Shown here piece by piece: positions 1 through 13,501 of a stretch of 64,000 nt of DNA. The DNA lies in contig NW_023501037.1 in NCBI RefSeq assembly GCF_014066305.1, positions 186,001 through 250,000 of the forward strand, read 5' to 3'. The first letter of the stretch is position 1. Each line of letters opens with the position of its first letter. The notes beneath the pieces are model-generated. The model was not told where the DNA came from. It searched no databases and saw only the letters and a program-made list of their open reading frames with translations. The translations under genes were made by a program, and so were the position numbers. Origin of the DNA: Letharia columbiana. Lineage: Eukaryota; Ascomycota; Lecanoromycetes; Lecanorales; Parmeliaceae.

Positions 1-170
1 TTAAGTAATGAGAAAGCAAGCTTTTCAATAATGACGGGTACTTTCTCTCTCTTCAATCTAGTTAACCGAGCTGCCTCCTATAGCCAACCCTACTCGAGTA
101 GCCGAGAAAGAAATGAAAGTACAAAAAATCCACTACACCATTGTATCAGCGCTATTAGAAATCGACTTAT
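1..170 (-). repeat. RIP-altered copy of a tRNA-like repeat
   Basis: Positions about 124-160 match, with mainly C/T and G/A differences, a segment at about 45250-45290. Both contain, on the minus strand, a TCGATTYCTAATRGCGCTG core followed by TACAATGGTGT and a T-run. The second copy keeps a perfect Pol III B-box, so this looks like the mutated 3' part of the same tRNA-derived repeat or tRNA relic. It lies just past the 3' side of the minus-strand LINE, at the edge of the window. The rest of the first 120 bases is less AT-rich than what follows and I do not recognise it. Confidence 0.45.
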
Positions 171-3100
171 TTATATAATTAATAATTAAACTATTTCATT
201 AATATTTATCTCTACTCTTTTATTATAAATTACTTACTCTCGCTAGCTAATAATCTTCTTTACCTTTCTATTTATCTATTTATTATTATTAATATTAATA
301 TATATTAAAATTTAATATAATTCTATTACTATTTCGAGATATCTTAGCGAATTAATAATCTATACTATTTATATTATATAGATCTACTTTAAATACTTAC
401 TTAAGTCTTTAATAGTCTAAATCGATATTTAATTATTCATATTTACTATAATTCTATTAAGTTATAATCTTATTTAATATATAACTATTATAATTAAAGC
501 TTAAAGAATATTATATAATTTTATTAAATATATTATATATTAATCGCTTAAGCTTAAATAGATATTAAAAGTAAAATTAATATCTAATAATATAGCTAAT
601 ACTCTTATCTTTTTATTAATCTTACTATTATCTATATATATTATTATATATTTCTTATTAATTAATCTTTTAATTAATTTTTTTACAATTTTTTTAATCT
701 TATAAATTATTATTTTAAGAGGCTTCTAATTAAAAGCGACGTTAAAAGAGTATAATTTCTTAATCTTATTAATATCGTTATATTATTCTTTAAATCTATT
801 AATATATTACTTTAATAGACTTAGTTTCCTATTCTTTTTAGATTTTCTTTTAAACTTTTATCGCTCGAATCGTAACTTAATAATCTCGCTATATATTAAA
901 TTAATAGCGATTTATAAGATAGCTTTCGAGGTAATCTTATCTAGCTATTATTTAATTAATAAGAAATATACTTTTATATTAAGTATTAAAATAGATATAA
1001 TCTTAAATACTTTAATTATCTTTCTTTCTATCTAAGATTAAATTCTTTATAATAATAAGAGATAAGTTTTATTATAATCGATAATATCTTTAGACTAATA
1101 TTATATTAAGTAATAATATATTATTTATAAAATAATTATCATCTAATAGAGCTATCTTATACTCTTATAATTATTATCTTATATCGATTTAATAATTCTC
1201 GCTAATATATCGATACTTTTAATAGTCTTAGATTAAATCTTCTTATTATAATAACTTTATAAAAGTTTAAAGTCGATTTCGACTTCTAGATAGCGAATAA
1301 ATCGTCTTATCTTAATATATCATCTATAAATCTAAAAGTGAATTTTCGTACGATTTCCGCCGGGTCCGCATTATAAGTACGATTTAGCACGATTTAGTTT
1401 ATTTAGTAGACTTTATCTATATCTAAATCCTTTCCGCTAATTCTATTAGTTTAATAACTTTAAAAATTTTGCGTAATATACTTTTAATATACTTTTAAGT
1501 ACTATTCTATATACATATAATATTAATATATATTATTATTAACATGCGTATTATTATACGCTATATTAGAGTATTATCTACGCGACTAATTTTATTAAAT
1601 TATTTAATTCCATAGCCAAATTTGAGTTGGCGTTGATACTCGTTATTATAGAACCTTATCGTCGCAACGTCGATTATTAGAACTTTCTTTTTTATATATA
1701 TTACTACTAAATTGATAGAACTAGTAAAAAAGATTAAGATAGTTACTAAATCGGCGGAATTTGAGTAGATTCTAATTAGATTTACTAATCCAGCGGATTT
1801 TGTGATTTCCGCGATAAACGCGCGATCAGCAATTTCAAATTTTGTAGAAACTTTTAGATTTGCAGATGATTACTTCTTATTAAGTTATAAAAAATAATTT
1901 AAGCTAAATCTCTATTTTCTATTAAGATATAATAGTTAATATTTACTAGAATTAAACTTTAATTTATATTATATTATTTACTTTATATAAATTTTATTAT
2001 AGATTTTATAAAGAGTAATATAGTTTTTCTCGATAGAGTCTTCTACTATTAAAAGATCTATATCGTTTATAAAATCGATAACTATTATTTCTAAATCGAC
2101 GCGATTATTATATTTATTAATAAGATCTAAATTATAAAAGAGATAAAGTATAGACGATAGCGATAATTCTTAAGAAATTTTAATTGCTATAAAAATCTTT
2201 AATATAAAATATTCGCTTATTTTTAGTACTGTTATTTTATTAAATAAGAACGATTCTATTTAATTAACTATTCTTATATTAATTTTTTACTTTCGAAGAT
2301 TATAGAGTAATCGAGAATAAGAGACTTTATTATATACGTTTAAAACGTCTAGTAATAATATTATAATTACTTTATTAGAGTTTTAAGTCTAATATATTCT
2401 TTCTAGAAGATAATAAATATTATATTTATATAATTATAATTTACGGCCTTCTATATATATAGTTAATAAAAGTTTATATATCTTTATAAGATACGCTATT
2501 CTTTTAATAAGAATAAATTTTATTATCTTTTCTATAGTATTAAGTAGAGCTATTAATTAATATCCTTTAAAAATCGAGTAATTCTTATTTAACTTCGAAA
2601 GAATAATTATTATCGATATTCTAAAGTACTCTAAGTAGTAGCTATTCGTTATATATATATTAAATATTTTATATAAATAAGAAAGTAATAATTTTAAAAT
2701 CTTTTTAAGAATTAGATTAAAGATTATATCTCTTTTTAAGACTCTTTTTAATAATACTTACGTTATAGCCTTTTTTATTTTATTTATAATAATTATATCT
2801 ATTAGATAAGTTTATAAATATATTATATTAACGCTAATATTATCTAACTTCGTCTATATTAATAATAAAAAGAATATTTTTATAAAAAAAATCTACCTTT
2901 AAGTCTAATTTGTTATATTCTTATTTATCTTTATTAAATAAAAAAGAGAGATATATTAATATTATAAGTTATTTTTTAACTTACTTAATCTTTTTCTATA
3001 TTATTTATAATAACTCGTATATCTCTATTATAAACTCGCTAAATATCTTTCTAATAATTCTCTTAATTAGATTATTTTTAAAGTTCTTAATAACTTTATA

Positions 3101-5557
3101 TTTATCTTATACTTTCTTTAAGAGCGTTATTCTCTAACTTCTTTTTAGCGATTTATAATATTTTTTTATTTTTTTATATTTTAATATAAAGCTTAATCTA
3201 GATTATAGCGATAATCTAATAATTAAAGTAAACTTCTTTATAATCGCTTAGATAGAGTTAATAATAATTACTACTTAATAATTAATATCGTTATTAATAA
3301 GATTTTTACTATTTCTTAGAGAATTAGCTAGATACTCTTTCGATATTATAACTCTAGCGAGTATCTCTCTTAGAATCTTAGTATCTAGTTTATTAAAGTT
3401 TTAGCGTATTATTAATATTAACTCTATTACGGCTAGCTTAAACTTTATAAAAATTAAAAGATAATTAAATTCGCTTTCGAAATCGTTTTTAATATTATAA
3501 TTAATAATATTTATTATTAGTACTAAAGTAGCGAATAATAGATCTATTATAATTTAATAGTTTTCTTTATATATTATTATTTCTACTAATAATACTTATT
3601 CTATAATAAATTCTTTCGCTATAAATATTAATTCTTCTACTCTCTTATTAATATAAGTATTTAATCTTCTCTATATTATATAATAAAGATTAAAATCGCC
3701 TAATATAATCTATTCGTTATTTTTAAACTTTATAAGTATCTTATATAATTCGTTAAATTCGTCTATTTATTAATTATCGAGATTATAGATATTATATATA
3801 TATATAATTCTATTATTTTCGAATTTAATATTAAGAGTATAGAGATTTAATAAGTAATATAATAAATATTATTACTTTAATAATATTCTCTTATTAATAT
3901 AAAAGTATATTTATATATTATTATAATAGAGATAAATTAAGTTAAATCTATTCTTTAAAAAATAAAATAATATATTTATATTAATATTTCTCTAGAGCTT
4001 CTAAATTACTACTATATTAATATTATAAATCTTTTTATTATTAAAAAGTTCTATTATAACTATTTTAAATTTCTTTATATTATATTATAATATTAATAGC
4101 TAATTAAGATATATTACTATTTCTTAATATTATTATTAATATTACTTACTCGCTTCGCTTAATCTATAAAATTCGTATTTTCTTTCTAAGTATTCTTCTT
4201 TTCTTAATTATCGATAAATTAAATATATCTCTTTTTATTTCTATTAACGAAGATCGTAATTCTCTTATTATTACTCTTTTAATTTAGAGACTATCTATCG
4301 TTCTCGAGATTATTAATTTCCTCTATCGCTATATTATTCTTATATTATTTAATTTTATTTATTACTTTAAAGAGTAATCTATTTCTAGATAAAGTTCTTA
4401 TTAATAATATAGAAGTATATCTTCTTTTACTTAATTAAAGATTTAATATAATAGTTCTTTCAAGATTTAACGCTCTAAGTTCTTCTCTATTAATTATTCT
4501 ATCTTTATCTACTAGCTTACCGCGCGTAAATATTAATCTTAAAAAAAATTTCTTATTTCGCCCTCGATTAGATATATTTTAAAAGTAGTTATTTAATTAA
4601 TCGCTTATTTAATAGCTAGTCGATATCTTCTTTATTATTATAAATTATAAAGAAATCTATTATCTCACTATTCTTATTCTCGCTATCTCCCTCTTTTTTA
4701 TTATATATATCTTATTCTAAGCCTTATATAATCTCTCGTAAATTAAGTATTTACGAGTATTAGCTATATATTCTTTATAATAATACTTTTCTAAGTATTT
4801 CTCGTATACTAAATAATTCTTTTTAAGATATATAATCGATAAATAACTATATTTTTAATATACGAAGTATTACTTCGATTTATACTATTTATTATAAATA
4901 TAATAACTATATAATTTTAAATCGATAACTAGACCTTCTTTTAGTACTCTATTTTCTTTCTCTAAAAATACTAATTTAATAATTAATAAACTCTTATTAT
5001 AATTCTTTTTATTTACGTTAAATTAGTTTAGTTATATTATATCGAGACTTAATATATTAATATTCTTATTTTAAATCCTTTTAATTATCGTAGTTATATC
5101 TTTAATATTAAATATATTAATTCTTACTTTATAGAGTAGAAGACTATATATTTTAATAATTACTCTTATACTATTACTTATCTTTAAAGTTTAATTCTTA
5201 TTTTCTCTTAATTTATTCGTCTTCTTCTTATTTATAACTATAATATATATATCGCTACTCGCTAGCCTTTTAATTATTCTAATAAATTTTCTTATAATAT
5301 TTATACTTTTTATATATTTATTAATTATTATAATTATCTCGCTTAATATCTTTCTCTTTAATATCTTACTTACTATTTTATCTTATAGCTTTATAATAAT
5401 CTTATTTAGCTTATTATATAATACTTAATTCTATTTTAATATTACTAATAATATAATAAAGATTTCTTCGATAATAGAGAAGAATATTAAGAATCGATCT
5501 AGTACGCTAATATAGTTAATTATCGATATATTACTTCTTAAACTAGCTATCTAATAC
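171..5557 (-). mobile_element. RIP-degraded non-LTR retrotransposon (LINE), Tad-like
   Basis: No reading frame survives, but two diagnostic motifs are readable on the minus strand in the right order. A GDFN motif of the AP-type endonuclease/phosphatase fold sits at 3689-3700, preceded by hydrophobic residues (ILGDFN). About 1.6 kb further downstream an RT palm-like motif is read at 2055-2078 (FINDIDLLI), where the expected second catalytic-box residue pattern F-x-D-D appears as F-I-N-D, a D-to-N change compatible with G-to-A mutation. The order EN then RT on the same strand is that of a LINE pol ORF. The 5' portion probably continues beyond the inserted chromovirus, at 12683-13221. Exact ends are not visible. 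Stop codons are everywhere, so the element is dead. Confidence 0.6.
1335..1890. other. Less-mutated island inside the LINE
   Basis: This stretch keeps C/G-containing words (for example GATTTCCGCCGGGTCCGC near 1358, and CCAGCGGATTTTGTGATTTC near 1790) in the middle of DNA that is otherwise nearly all A/T. It lies downstream of the RT motif of the minus-strand LINE. It may be a short later insertion, below the size or copy threshold of RIP, or non-repetitive DNA between two elements. I found no clear terminal inverted repeats and no ORF. Confidence 0.3.
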
Positions 5558-5562
5558 TTAAT
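5558..5562. repeat. Target-site duplication (left) of chromovirus copy 1
   Basis: TTAAT directly precedes the 5' LTR and is repeated exactly at 12678-12682 after the 3' LTR. Five-base duplications are standard for Ty3/gypsy integration. Confidence 0.75.
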
Positions 5563-5837
5563 TATTAGATCTAATACGTTATAGGCCTTAACGCTACTTA
5601 CGTTAAGGCGCCGACATCGCATATTCTATATTAGAGTCTCTTTTAGAGTTTAATTTTAATGACGTGTCTTATATGCTTAGAAGCTTGACGGATATAGATC
5701 TACTTCGTATACCTCGGAGTTTTAATATTTTTTAGAGATTAGTTCTACTATTAAATATACTATTAAACTCTATAACGATACTACGTCTTTTATAGTCTAT
5801 ATTCGCTAGCTAACTATCAATAGACTACGTTCTTATA
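5563..5837 (+). repeat. 5' LTR, chromovirus copy 1 (275 bp)
   Basis: This 275-bp block recurs at 12403-12677, 13227-13501 and 30475-30749, each time with identical length. It starts TATTAG and ends CTTATA, which are TGTTAG..CTTACA after allowing for RIP transitions, the usual TG..CA ends of an LTR. It is the least mutated of the four copies, keeping for instance GGCGCCGACATCGC near 5609. The flanking TTAAT matches the base after the partner LTR. Confidence 0.8.
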
Positions 5838-8800
5838 GTTTTAATCTCTTTATCTTTTAAAGAAAAAGGCCTATTATTGTTATAATATCGAGTTTATCTC
5901 TAGATCGTATAGTGGAAAATAAAGGTAATATCGAAAGCCGCTATAGCGTCGATAATAAGTTCGAGAATTTCTTATTAGTGAAAGATTTTACTATAAAAGA
6001 ATATCTTATAGTTATTAAGATCGAAAATTATTGTTTAAAATAAGAATATAAATTAGCTACGTTAAAGGCCCGTAATCGCGAGCTTTATAATATTAGCTTA
6101 TTATCTATAATTAACGAAAGCTTATCTACGTTGATTACTATCGCGTCTCTAGCGGATATATTAATTAAGGTGAAAACACTTCGTTTTAAAAGAATATATT
6201 CTTATAAGGATATTAGTAAGAGAGAGTACTTACGCTAGTTTCGCGAAGTCGAAATTAAGTTTCTTATAAGTTCTAAGTATTTTATTATTAACTAATTAAG
6301 AATTATTTATTATATATAATTCTTAGAAGATAATTCTAATATCTAATAATATGAATACTATTAAACCTATAACCTAAAGAGTATAACTTTCAAATTCTTT
6401 AAATAGTTTCTACTTGATTTAGTAGCGGATTTAATAAACCGCCGTCTCTTCGTATACGAAAAGTAAGAGAAGATTAAATAACGCTTCGATTAGAAGATAT
6501 CTATTTTTAAGATTTATTTAAAGGAGCTAGAGACCTATATAATTCTATTTTCTAAGAAGTATCGAGTTAATTTCTTTTTAGCTAAACTTAGATTAGAGCT
6601 TAAGAATAAGATCTTAAGTATTAATAATATATCGAAATAATAAGAAGAAATTCTTACTTAGGCTATTATATAGAAAAAGATTTTAAAACGTATACGCTTC
6701 GACGGCGATTTCTATTTAAAATCTTTAAGGAGGTTCGCTAAGAATAAGCCTCTAAAGAATTAAATTTCGAAGTCTAAATTAGTTTTAAACGACGACGCTT
6801 ATATAGCGCGTACTTAAGACGATAGCGTAAAGTGTAAAGTCGAATCCTTTAATTCTAATTATAAGAAGAATAGTTATTTTTATTATAGAAAATAGGGTTA
6901 TTAGATATCTAAATATCTAGATCTTAATAAATTGTCTATAGTCTATGTCGACGTAGTATTAATAAAAAAAGATTTAGCCTCGTAACCGTCTTAGAAGCGA
7001 GATAAGAATAATGATTAATAGAGATAATTTCTTTTATTCTTATAAAGGGGTAAATAAAGCTTTAGAGTAAATAGAGATAACTCGTTACTCTACTTAACAC
7101 TAAAGCGTATATTAATTTAATTTCGTAAAAGTTTATAATTTAATAAAATTTGAAATCTTACGATATTATTTTATTGTAATCGAAAGCGCTAAGTAATTAA
7201 AGTATATATTACTATAGCGTATATTAGTTAAACTATTAGTTAGTAAATAACTAAGGTTAAAATAAAAAGTATAATATACTCTTTTATATCGTTAATTAAA
7301 AAAGTCTTAATATCGTATTAAATATATTCGAGTTAAATTAATTATAAGTATTATTAAATCTAGCGACGAAGTAATAGCGATTTAAGATTAACGCTAATAA
7401 ATTATAGATTAAAAAACTAGCTAAATTTATTCGAATTATCGAATAGAAGTTAAATATATTTATAATCGTATACGCTATAATAATATATAGCGAATTAGAA
7501 AATAAGCGTAGTTTAAAGCTCTTTTAGAAGTTATTAGAGTTTAATAACGTTTTTTTTAATAAAAAAGTAGAAATCTTATTTACGCTTAAGTAGAGAGATT
7601 ATATTATTAAGATCGAGAGCGATAAGAAGTTATTATATAGTCTTTTATATAATCTATTTTAAACGAAGTTAACGAAGCTATAACGCTATCTAAAGGATTT
7701 CCTTTAGAAAGATTAAATTTATTATTCGACTTTCTTAATCGAAGTATTAATTCTTTTTATTCTTAAAAAGAATAGAGAGCTTTATCTTTATATTAATTAT
7801 CGAAGTCTAAACGCGATAACTGTTAAAAATCGATACTCGCTACCTCTAATTATTAAGACTCTAAATCGCTTATATAAGATTAAAGTCTTTATGAAGCTGA
7901 ATCTTAAGAATATCTATTATTAAATTCGAATTAAAGAAGATAATGAGTGGAAAATAGTATTCCGTAGTCGCTATGGCTACTTCGAATATTTGATTATATC
8001 TTTTAGACTCGCTAATACGTTAATAACTTTTTAAGCGTATATTAATACAGCTTTTACGAATTTAATAAATATAACGTATTAATATATTTAGATGATATTC
8101 TAATTTATAATACTAACTTAGTAGAGTATTAGCGATACGTTAAGTAAGTATTTAAGCGTTTATACTAGTTTTAACTATATATTAATCTAAAGAAGTATTA
8201 ATTCTATATTAAGCGAGTTAAGTTTCTAGAGTTTATTATATTTATTAAAGATATCGCGATAAATTAGAAACGTATTGCTATTATTAAGAAGTGGTTAAAA
8301 CTAAAAAGTTATCGGGATATATAAGTCTTTTTAAGCTTTATTAATTTCTATTAATAATTTATCTATAGCTATTTTAGTATAATAGCGCTATTTATTAACT
8401 TACTTAAAGAAAGTAAAAATAGTAAGAAATTTAAACTACTAGAGTGAATAGATAACGCTAAGCTAGCGTTTTAGTAGCTTTAAAATACTTTTATAACCGC
8501 GCTATTTCTACGCTATTACGATCTAAATTTAAAACTATATCTTAAAACCGACGCTTTTAACTTTAATATAAAAATTATACTTTCGTAATTAAATAAGAAT
8601 AGCTATTAGCGATTAATAATATTCTAATCTAGGAAAATAATTTCTATAAAGTAAAACTATAAGATTTATAATTAAGAGCTACTCGCTATTATAGCGTCTA
8701 TAAAGTAATAATATTACTATCTAAAAGATAGTACGTTTTATATTAAAATTCTAACGAATTATAATAATCTTAAAGACTTTATAAAGTAGAAGAAATTAAA

Positions 8801-10639
8801 TTTTAGATAGACCCGTTAGGCGCTAAAGTTAGCTACTTATAACTTTAAGATTTTTTATCGAATAGATAAATTAAACTCTATTAACTCGTTATCGCGACGC
8901 CTTAATTATAAGAGGATTTTATCGTTAAATATTAAACTTTTATTAATACTATAGAATAAGCTTATACTTTAAACTAGCGACGAGTAGTTATAAAGAGATA
9001 AGAAGGTTATAGCGACGATAGCGCTTATATTTCGTATTGTCGATATTTAAATAGTTATTTCTAGAAGAGAGCTTAAGATCGTATAAGAGATTACTTATAA
9101 CATATTCTAAAGGCTAATAAAAATATTAATTCGAGACCTATAAGTCTATAATAATTAAATAAACTCTTTTCGAATTAATGTTAATAAGCTCGCGGTTAAG
9201 CGTTACGCACGTAGCTAAGTATAAATCTTAAACTTCGAGGGACTATTAAGATATAATAGTCGCCTTTATATCTTTAAAAATAAGATTTTAAGAGAAGAGC
9301 TTATTAGTAAATGCTATAATAATTTATTATTAAGATATTTTAACGCTATAAAAATATATAAGCTATTTATTTATAAATATTATTAAGATAAAAGTTTAAA
9401 GTAAGTTATCGATTATATTAAGATATATAACGTTTATTAGCGAATTAAAGCTTTACGATATCGCCTATATAGCGAATTAAGCTCGCTTTCTATCGCTATT
9501 AAGTTATAAAAGAAAATTTCTATAAACTTTATTATTAGCTTACTAGCGAGTAAGTATAAGAGTATTATTTATAATACTATTCTAGTTATAGTAAATCGAT
9601 TTATAAAAATAATAAGATATATTTCTATATTTATTACGATTAATATTACTTAACTAGCGAAAGTATTTTATTTTAAAATAGTATATCGCTATAATATATT
9701 AAATGATATTATTAATAATAAAGGCTCTATATTTATTAATAGCTTCTAGTTCGCTATTTACTTCTATTTTAAAATTAAGCGACGTCTAAATATCGCCTTT
9801 TATTTATAAATCGACGAGTAAATTAAGCGATAAAACTAGATATTAAAATACTTTTTACGCGTATTCGCTAATAATAAGTAAAATATTTAGATGAAATAAT
9901 TATTAATAGTAGAGTTCGCTTATATAAATAGTTAATATTCCTCTATCGAAACGATATCGTTCTTTCTAATATATAAATATTATTCTAAAATTCGTTAGAA
10001 GATTAAGAACGACTTCGTTAAGAGAGAGATACTCGCTATAAATAATAGAGTAAAGAAGTTATAAGTATTAAGAGATAAGATAGTAGAGCGCTTTCACAGC
10101 GCTATTACGGCTTAATCTAAATATTATAATAAAATATATTAATCTTAAAGCTATAAAATAGGCGATTTAGTAATATTAGCGATTAAGAACTTAAAGTAAA
10201 AACGTCTAAATAAGAAGTTATCTTATAAATTTATAAGATTATTTCGAATTATAGATAAGATAAGAGCGTAGATATATTATCTACTTCTATCCCCGACGTA
10301 TAGAATTTATAATATCTTTTATATATTGTTATTTAAGTCTTATTATCTTCGTAATTATAATAATATAGCGAAAGCCTTTATATAGACTCTCAATCTTATC
10401 GATAATAATAAGCTTTAGAAGATTAAAGAAATTATTAATAAGGTTAAGTATAAGAAAGGCGTTTAATATAAAGTTAAATAGATTAATTAGAGCGAAGAGT
10501 ATAATTAATAATTATTAGATAACGAACTTATTAATACTAGCGAGCTAATTTAAATCTATAAATAAGCGAGTAATAAGCGTAAGTATTAAATAATAAACGA
10601 TAAGTCTCTTATTATTAAAGAGTTTAATTAATTATATAA

Positions 10640-12195
10640 ATTAACGGCGAGTAAGTAAAGATAATAAAATAAGATATAATTATCGATTAGATTAGATATA
10701 TTTCTAGATAATATTTATATTACACGCGTATTTCTCTATACTTACTACTATTAAGATATAAGTTAATAAAATAATTATATTATTTAGCTATCTACTAAAC
10801 TCTACTATAGAGAGAGTTTATTATATTAAGATATATATTATTAATATAGATATATTTTTATCTAAGATAGCTATTAAAGAACTATTTAGAGATCTTATAT
10901 TAGCGTTATTACTAAAAAAAGATTATTATTTAAGTATCCTCTATTATCTTAATATTAGATTTTAAGTTAAGTTTATTAACTTAATTCTTTAATGAGGAGA
11001 TAGTTAAAGTATAGTCTTCGAGTTAATACTCGTTAACATTCGTCATATATCGACGAAGGCTCTTAAGCTTCTTCTTTAGTAACTTATTTATTCTCTTTAA
11101 TTTCTCTATATATTTATATATTATTACGAGCTAATCTTAAAGATTTATAATTATAATAAGGACGGTTAAAGCTATCGCTATTATATATTTCTATAATTTA
11201 TATTATTAGATAATCTTTTTATTAAGCTTAGCTTATTAATAAGATAGCTTTTAAGATTATCTAGCGCGGCGATAGCGCTATATTAATTTTCTTATCTATA
11301 TCTAAAGATATAAAGAGATTTTAATATAGCGGCTAATATCGCGCTTTTCGATCTTATAGTTATTATAAAGAGAAGACTTATCTTAAATATATAAATTATT
11401 ATCTCGATAAAAGTAAGTTCTATATAATAAACTAGATACTAAAATTTATTAATAGTTATATATATAAAGCGATAATAATAAAAATAGTTAAGGGTTAGTA
11501 ATCGCGCCTATAAAGCGACTATATACTTACTATTAAAGTTATTATTATTATTAAAAAAGAGTATTATAAAATTATTAGTCTATATATCGACGTAATTAAT
11601 AATAATAAGATATTTATAATAAAGAGAAGTAGATTACTAGTATAATAAGATATACTATACTTATATTAGTATTAATATTAATATTATAATATTAAAGTAA
11701 GTATTTATAAGAGAGGCGTTAGAAGTTATAAAGAATAAAAATAAATAATTTAAAAGAGGTTTTTATATTCTCTATTATAGCGCTATTATTAGCGGATAGT
11801 ATCTAATAATATAGATAGTAGTAACGCGATAATGTTTCGCTGTTATTTATAGAATTGTATCGTCTAGCTATTATTATTATTTCTACTATTATTATTAATT
11901 AACAATTAAGAACGTTATCGCGGACGCGTCGCTCTATTAATTATTTCCTTTAAATCTCTATAATAAAAGTTATTATTACGTTACTTCGCTATAGACGTAA
12001 TATACTATAAAAACGACGTTACTTATAGAGAAACTCTTCTTTCTTACTAGATTTTCGAGATTTTATTATAAGTTTCTAAATCTAATATTATTCGCTATAG
12101 AGGCTATTAACTAGCGCTACGAGAATACTAATACTAAGCGCGTTAGCTTATTATAGGTTATTATTAATTAGTATTATAGTAGTAATATTATTCTC
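10640..12195. other. Unassigned 3' internal segment of copy 1
   Basis: About 1.55 kb between the chromodomain relic and the pre-LTR segment. Copy 2 has unrelated sequence at the equivalent place, so this may be element-specific 3' sequence, or a separate insertion in copy 1. AT-rich, no domain motif recognised. The last part near 12390 holds a purine run (AAGGGGAAG) that would suit a polypurine tract just before the 3' LTR. Confidence 0.3.
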
Positions 12196-12402
12196 GAAGA
12201 TAGTATTAATATTATTATATAATATATTAATAATGCGCTTACAGCGTATAAGGATTAGTTCTATTACGTTATTAAAACGATATTATAATCTTAATAAATC
12301 GACTCTTTTTCCTTATTTCTCTATTAGGGTTTAAAGATTTTTTAATAAGTATTCTATTTTTACTTAGGTGTCTAAAAATTAGAGTCTAGAAGGGGAAGTA
12401 AT

Positions 12403-12677
12403 TATTAGGCCTAATGCGTTATAGGCCTTAGCGCTACTTACGCTAAGATATCGATATTATATATTCTATATTAGAGTTTCTTTTAGAGTCTAGTTTTAAT
12501 AATATATCTTATATACTTAGAGGCTTAACGGATATAGATCTACTTCGTATATCTCGAAGTTTTAATATTTCTTAGAGATTAGTTCTACTATCAAATATAC
12601 TATTAAATTCTATAATAATACTACGTCTTTTATAGTCTATACCCGCTAGTTAATCGTTAGTAAACTACGCCCTTATA
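12403..12677 (+). repeat. 3' LTR, chromovirus copy 1 (275 bp)
   Basis: Same length and same ends as the LTR at 5563-5837, with mostly transition differences. Followed by TTAAT at 12678-12682, the partner of the duplication at 5558-5562. A purine-rich run immediately upstream is a plausible polypurine tract. Confidence 0.8.
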
Positions 12678-12682
12678 TTAAT

Positions 12683-13221
12683 ATATATAATCTTTTTCTT
12701 TATAATACTATCTCGATTACTTAAATTAATAACTAATTTATATACTTTATTTAAGACTATTTAAATTTTAAATTTATTATTTACTCTTTTTATAAATATT
12801 ACTATTACTTTAAAAATAGTAACTACTTTATTTATTAATAATTTCTAATCTTCGTCTATTATTTTTAATATAATATTCATTAATAACTTTAATATAAATA
12901 CGTGTTTCTTAAAATTATAGCTATTATAATCTCATTAAGATTAGCTAATCTTATTTAATATAGTTATAAAAATATAAATATCCTCTAAAGTTAATTAAAG
13001 AGATACTAGTCTTACTAAATACTTTAAATATATATATCTACTTTCTATAGCTTAATAATATAGTATAAGCGTTATATAAAAGTTTTTATATTACTATTAA
13101 AGAAGTTATAAATAAGAGAAGCTATTAAATATACTAACCCGATCGAGTAGATTCGAGATTCTATCGTTCTAGAGCTAGTATTCTATAAGGCGAGAAAGTG
13201 TTAGAAGTAACTCTATAGAGT
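12683..13221 (-). mobile_element. Probable 5' part of the split LINE
   Basis: Before chromovirus copy 1 inserted, this segment was joined directly to the sequence ending at 5557, which belongs to the minus-strand LINE. It would therefore be the LINE 5' end or its flank. Nearly pure A/T with no readable motif. The assignment rests only on position and on the clean TTAAT duplication. Confidence 0.3.
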
Positions 13222-13226
13222 AGAAG
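13222..13226. repeat. Target-site duplication (left) of chromovirus copy 2
   Basis: AGAAG directly precedes the 5' LTR and is repeated exactly at 30750-30754 after the 3' LTR, 17.5 kb away. It ties the two outer LTRs together as one insertion. Confidence 0.75.
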
Positions 13227-13501
13227 TATTAGATCTAATACGTTATAGGCCTTAACGCTACTTACGCTAAAGCGTTAATATTATATATTCTATATTAAAG
13301 TCCCTTTTAGAGTCTAGTTTTAATAATATATCTTATATACTTAGAGACTTAGCGAATATAGATCTACTTCGTATATCTCGAAGTTTTAATATTTTTTAGA
13401 GATTAATTCTACTATTAAATATACTATTAAATTCTATAACGATATTATATCTTTTATAATCTATATCTACTAATTAACTATTAGTAAACTATATTCTTAT
13501 A
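13227..13501 (+). repeat. 5' LTR, chromovirus copy 2 (275 bp)
   Basis: Same 275-bp length, start (TATTAG) and end (CTTATA) as the other three LTRs, but more heavily converted to A/T than the 5563 copy. Confidence 0.8.

Larger units (their letters stand above)
5563..12677 (+). mobile_element. Ty3/gypsy chromovirus, copy 1 (RIP-degraded)
   Basis: A 7115-bp element bounded by 275-bp LTRs and TTAAT duplications. Domain relics read in order on the plus strand: a gag zinc knuckle at 6875-6916, in which all four C/C/H/C positions are converted by single C-to-T or G-to-A changes while the CX2CX4HX4C spacing is exact; the RT box YLDDILIY at 8085-8108, still intact; the RNase H TDA motif at 8547-8555; an integrase zinc-finger region near 9320-9430; and a chromodomain relic at about 10458-10563 with the VKY.VKW...EEYN..L..ELI pattern. 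The chromodomain after integrase defines a chromovirus. All frames are broken by stops, so the element cannot be active. Confidence 0.85.

Noticed and set aside
2910..3137. 75-codon plus-strand frame in the AT-rich block
   Set aside because: It is an Ile/Leu/Tyr/Phe string produced by A/T composition and lies antisense to LINE motifs; no real protein signal.
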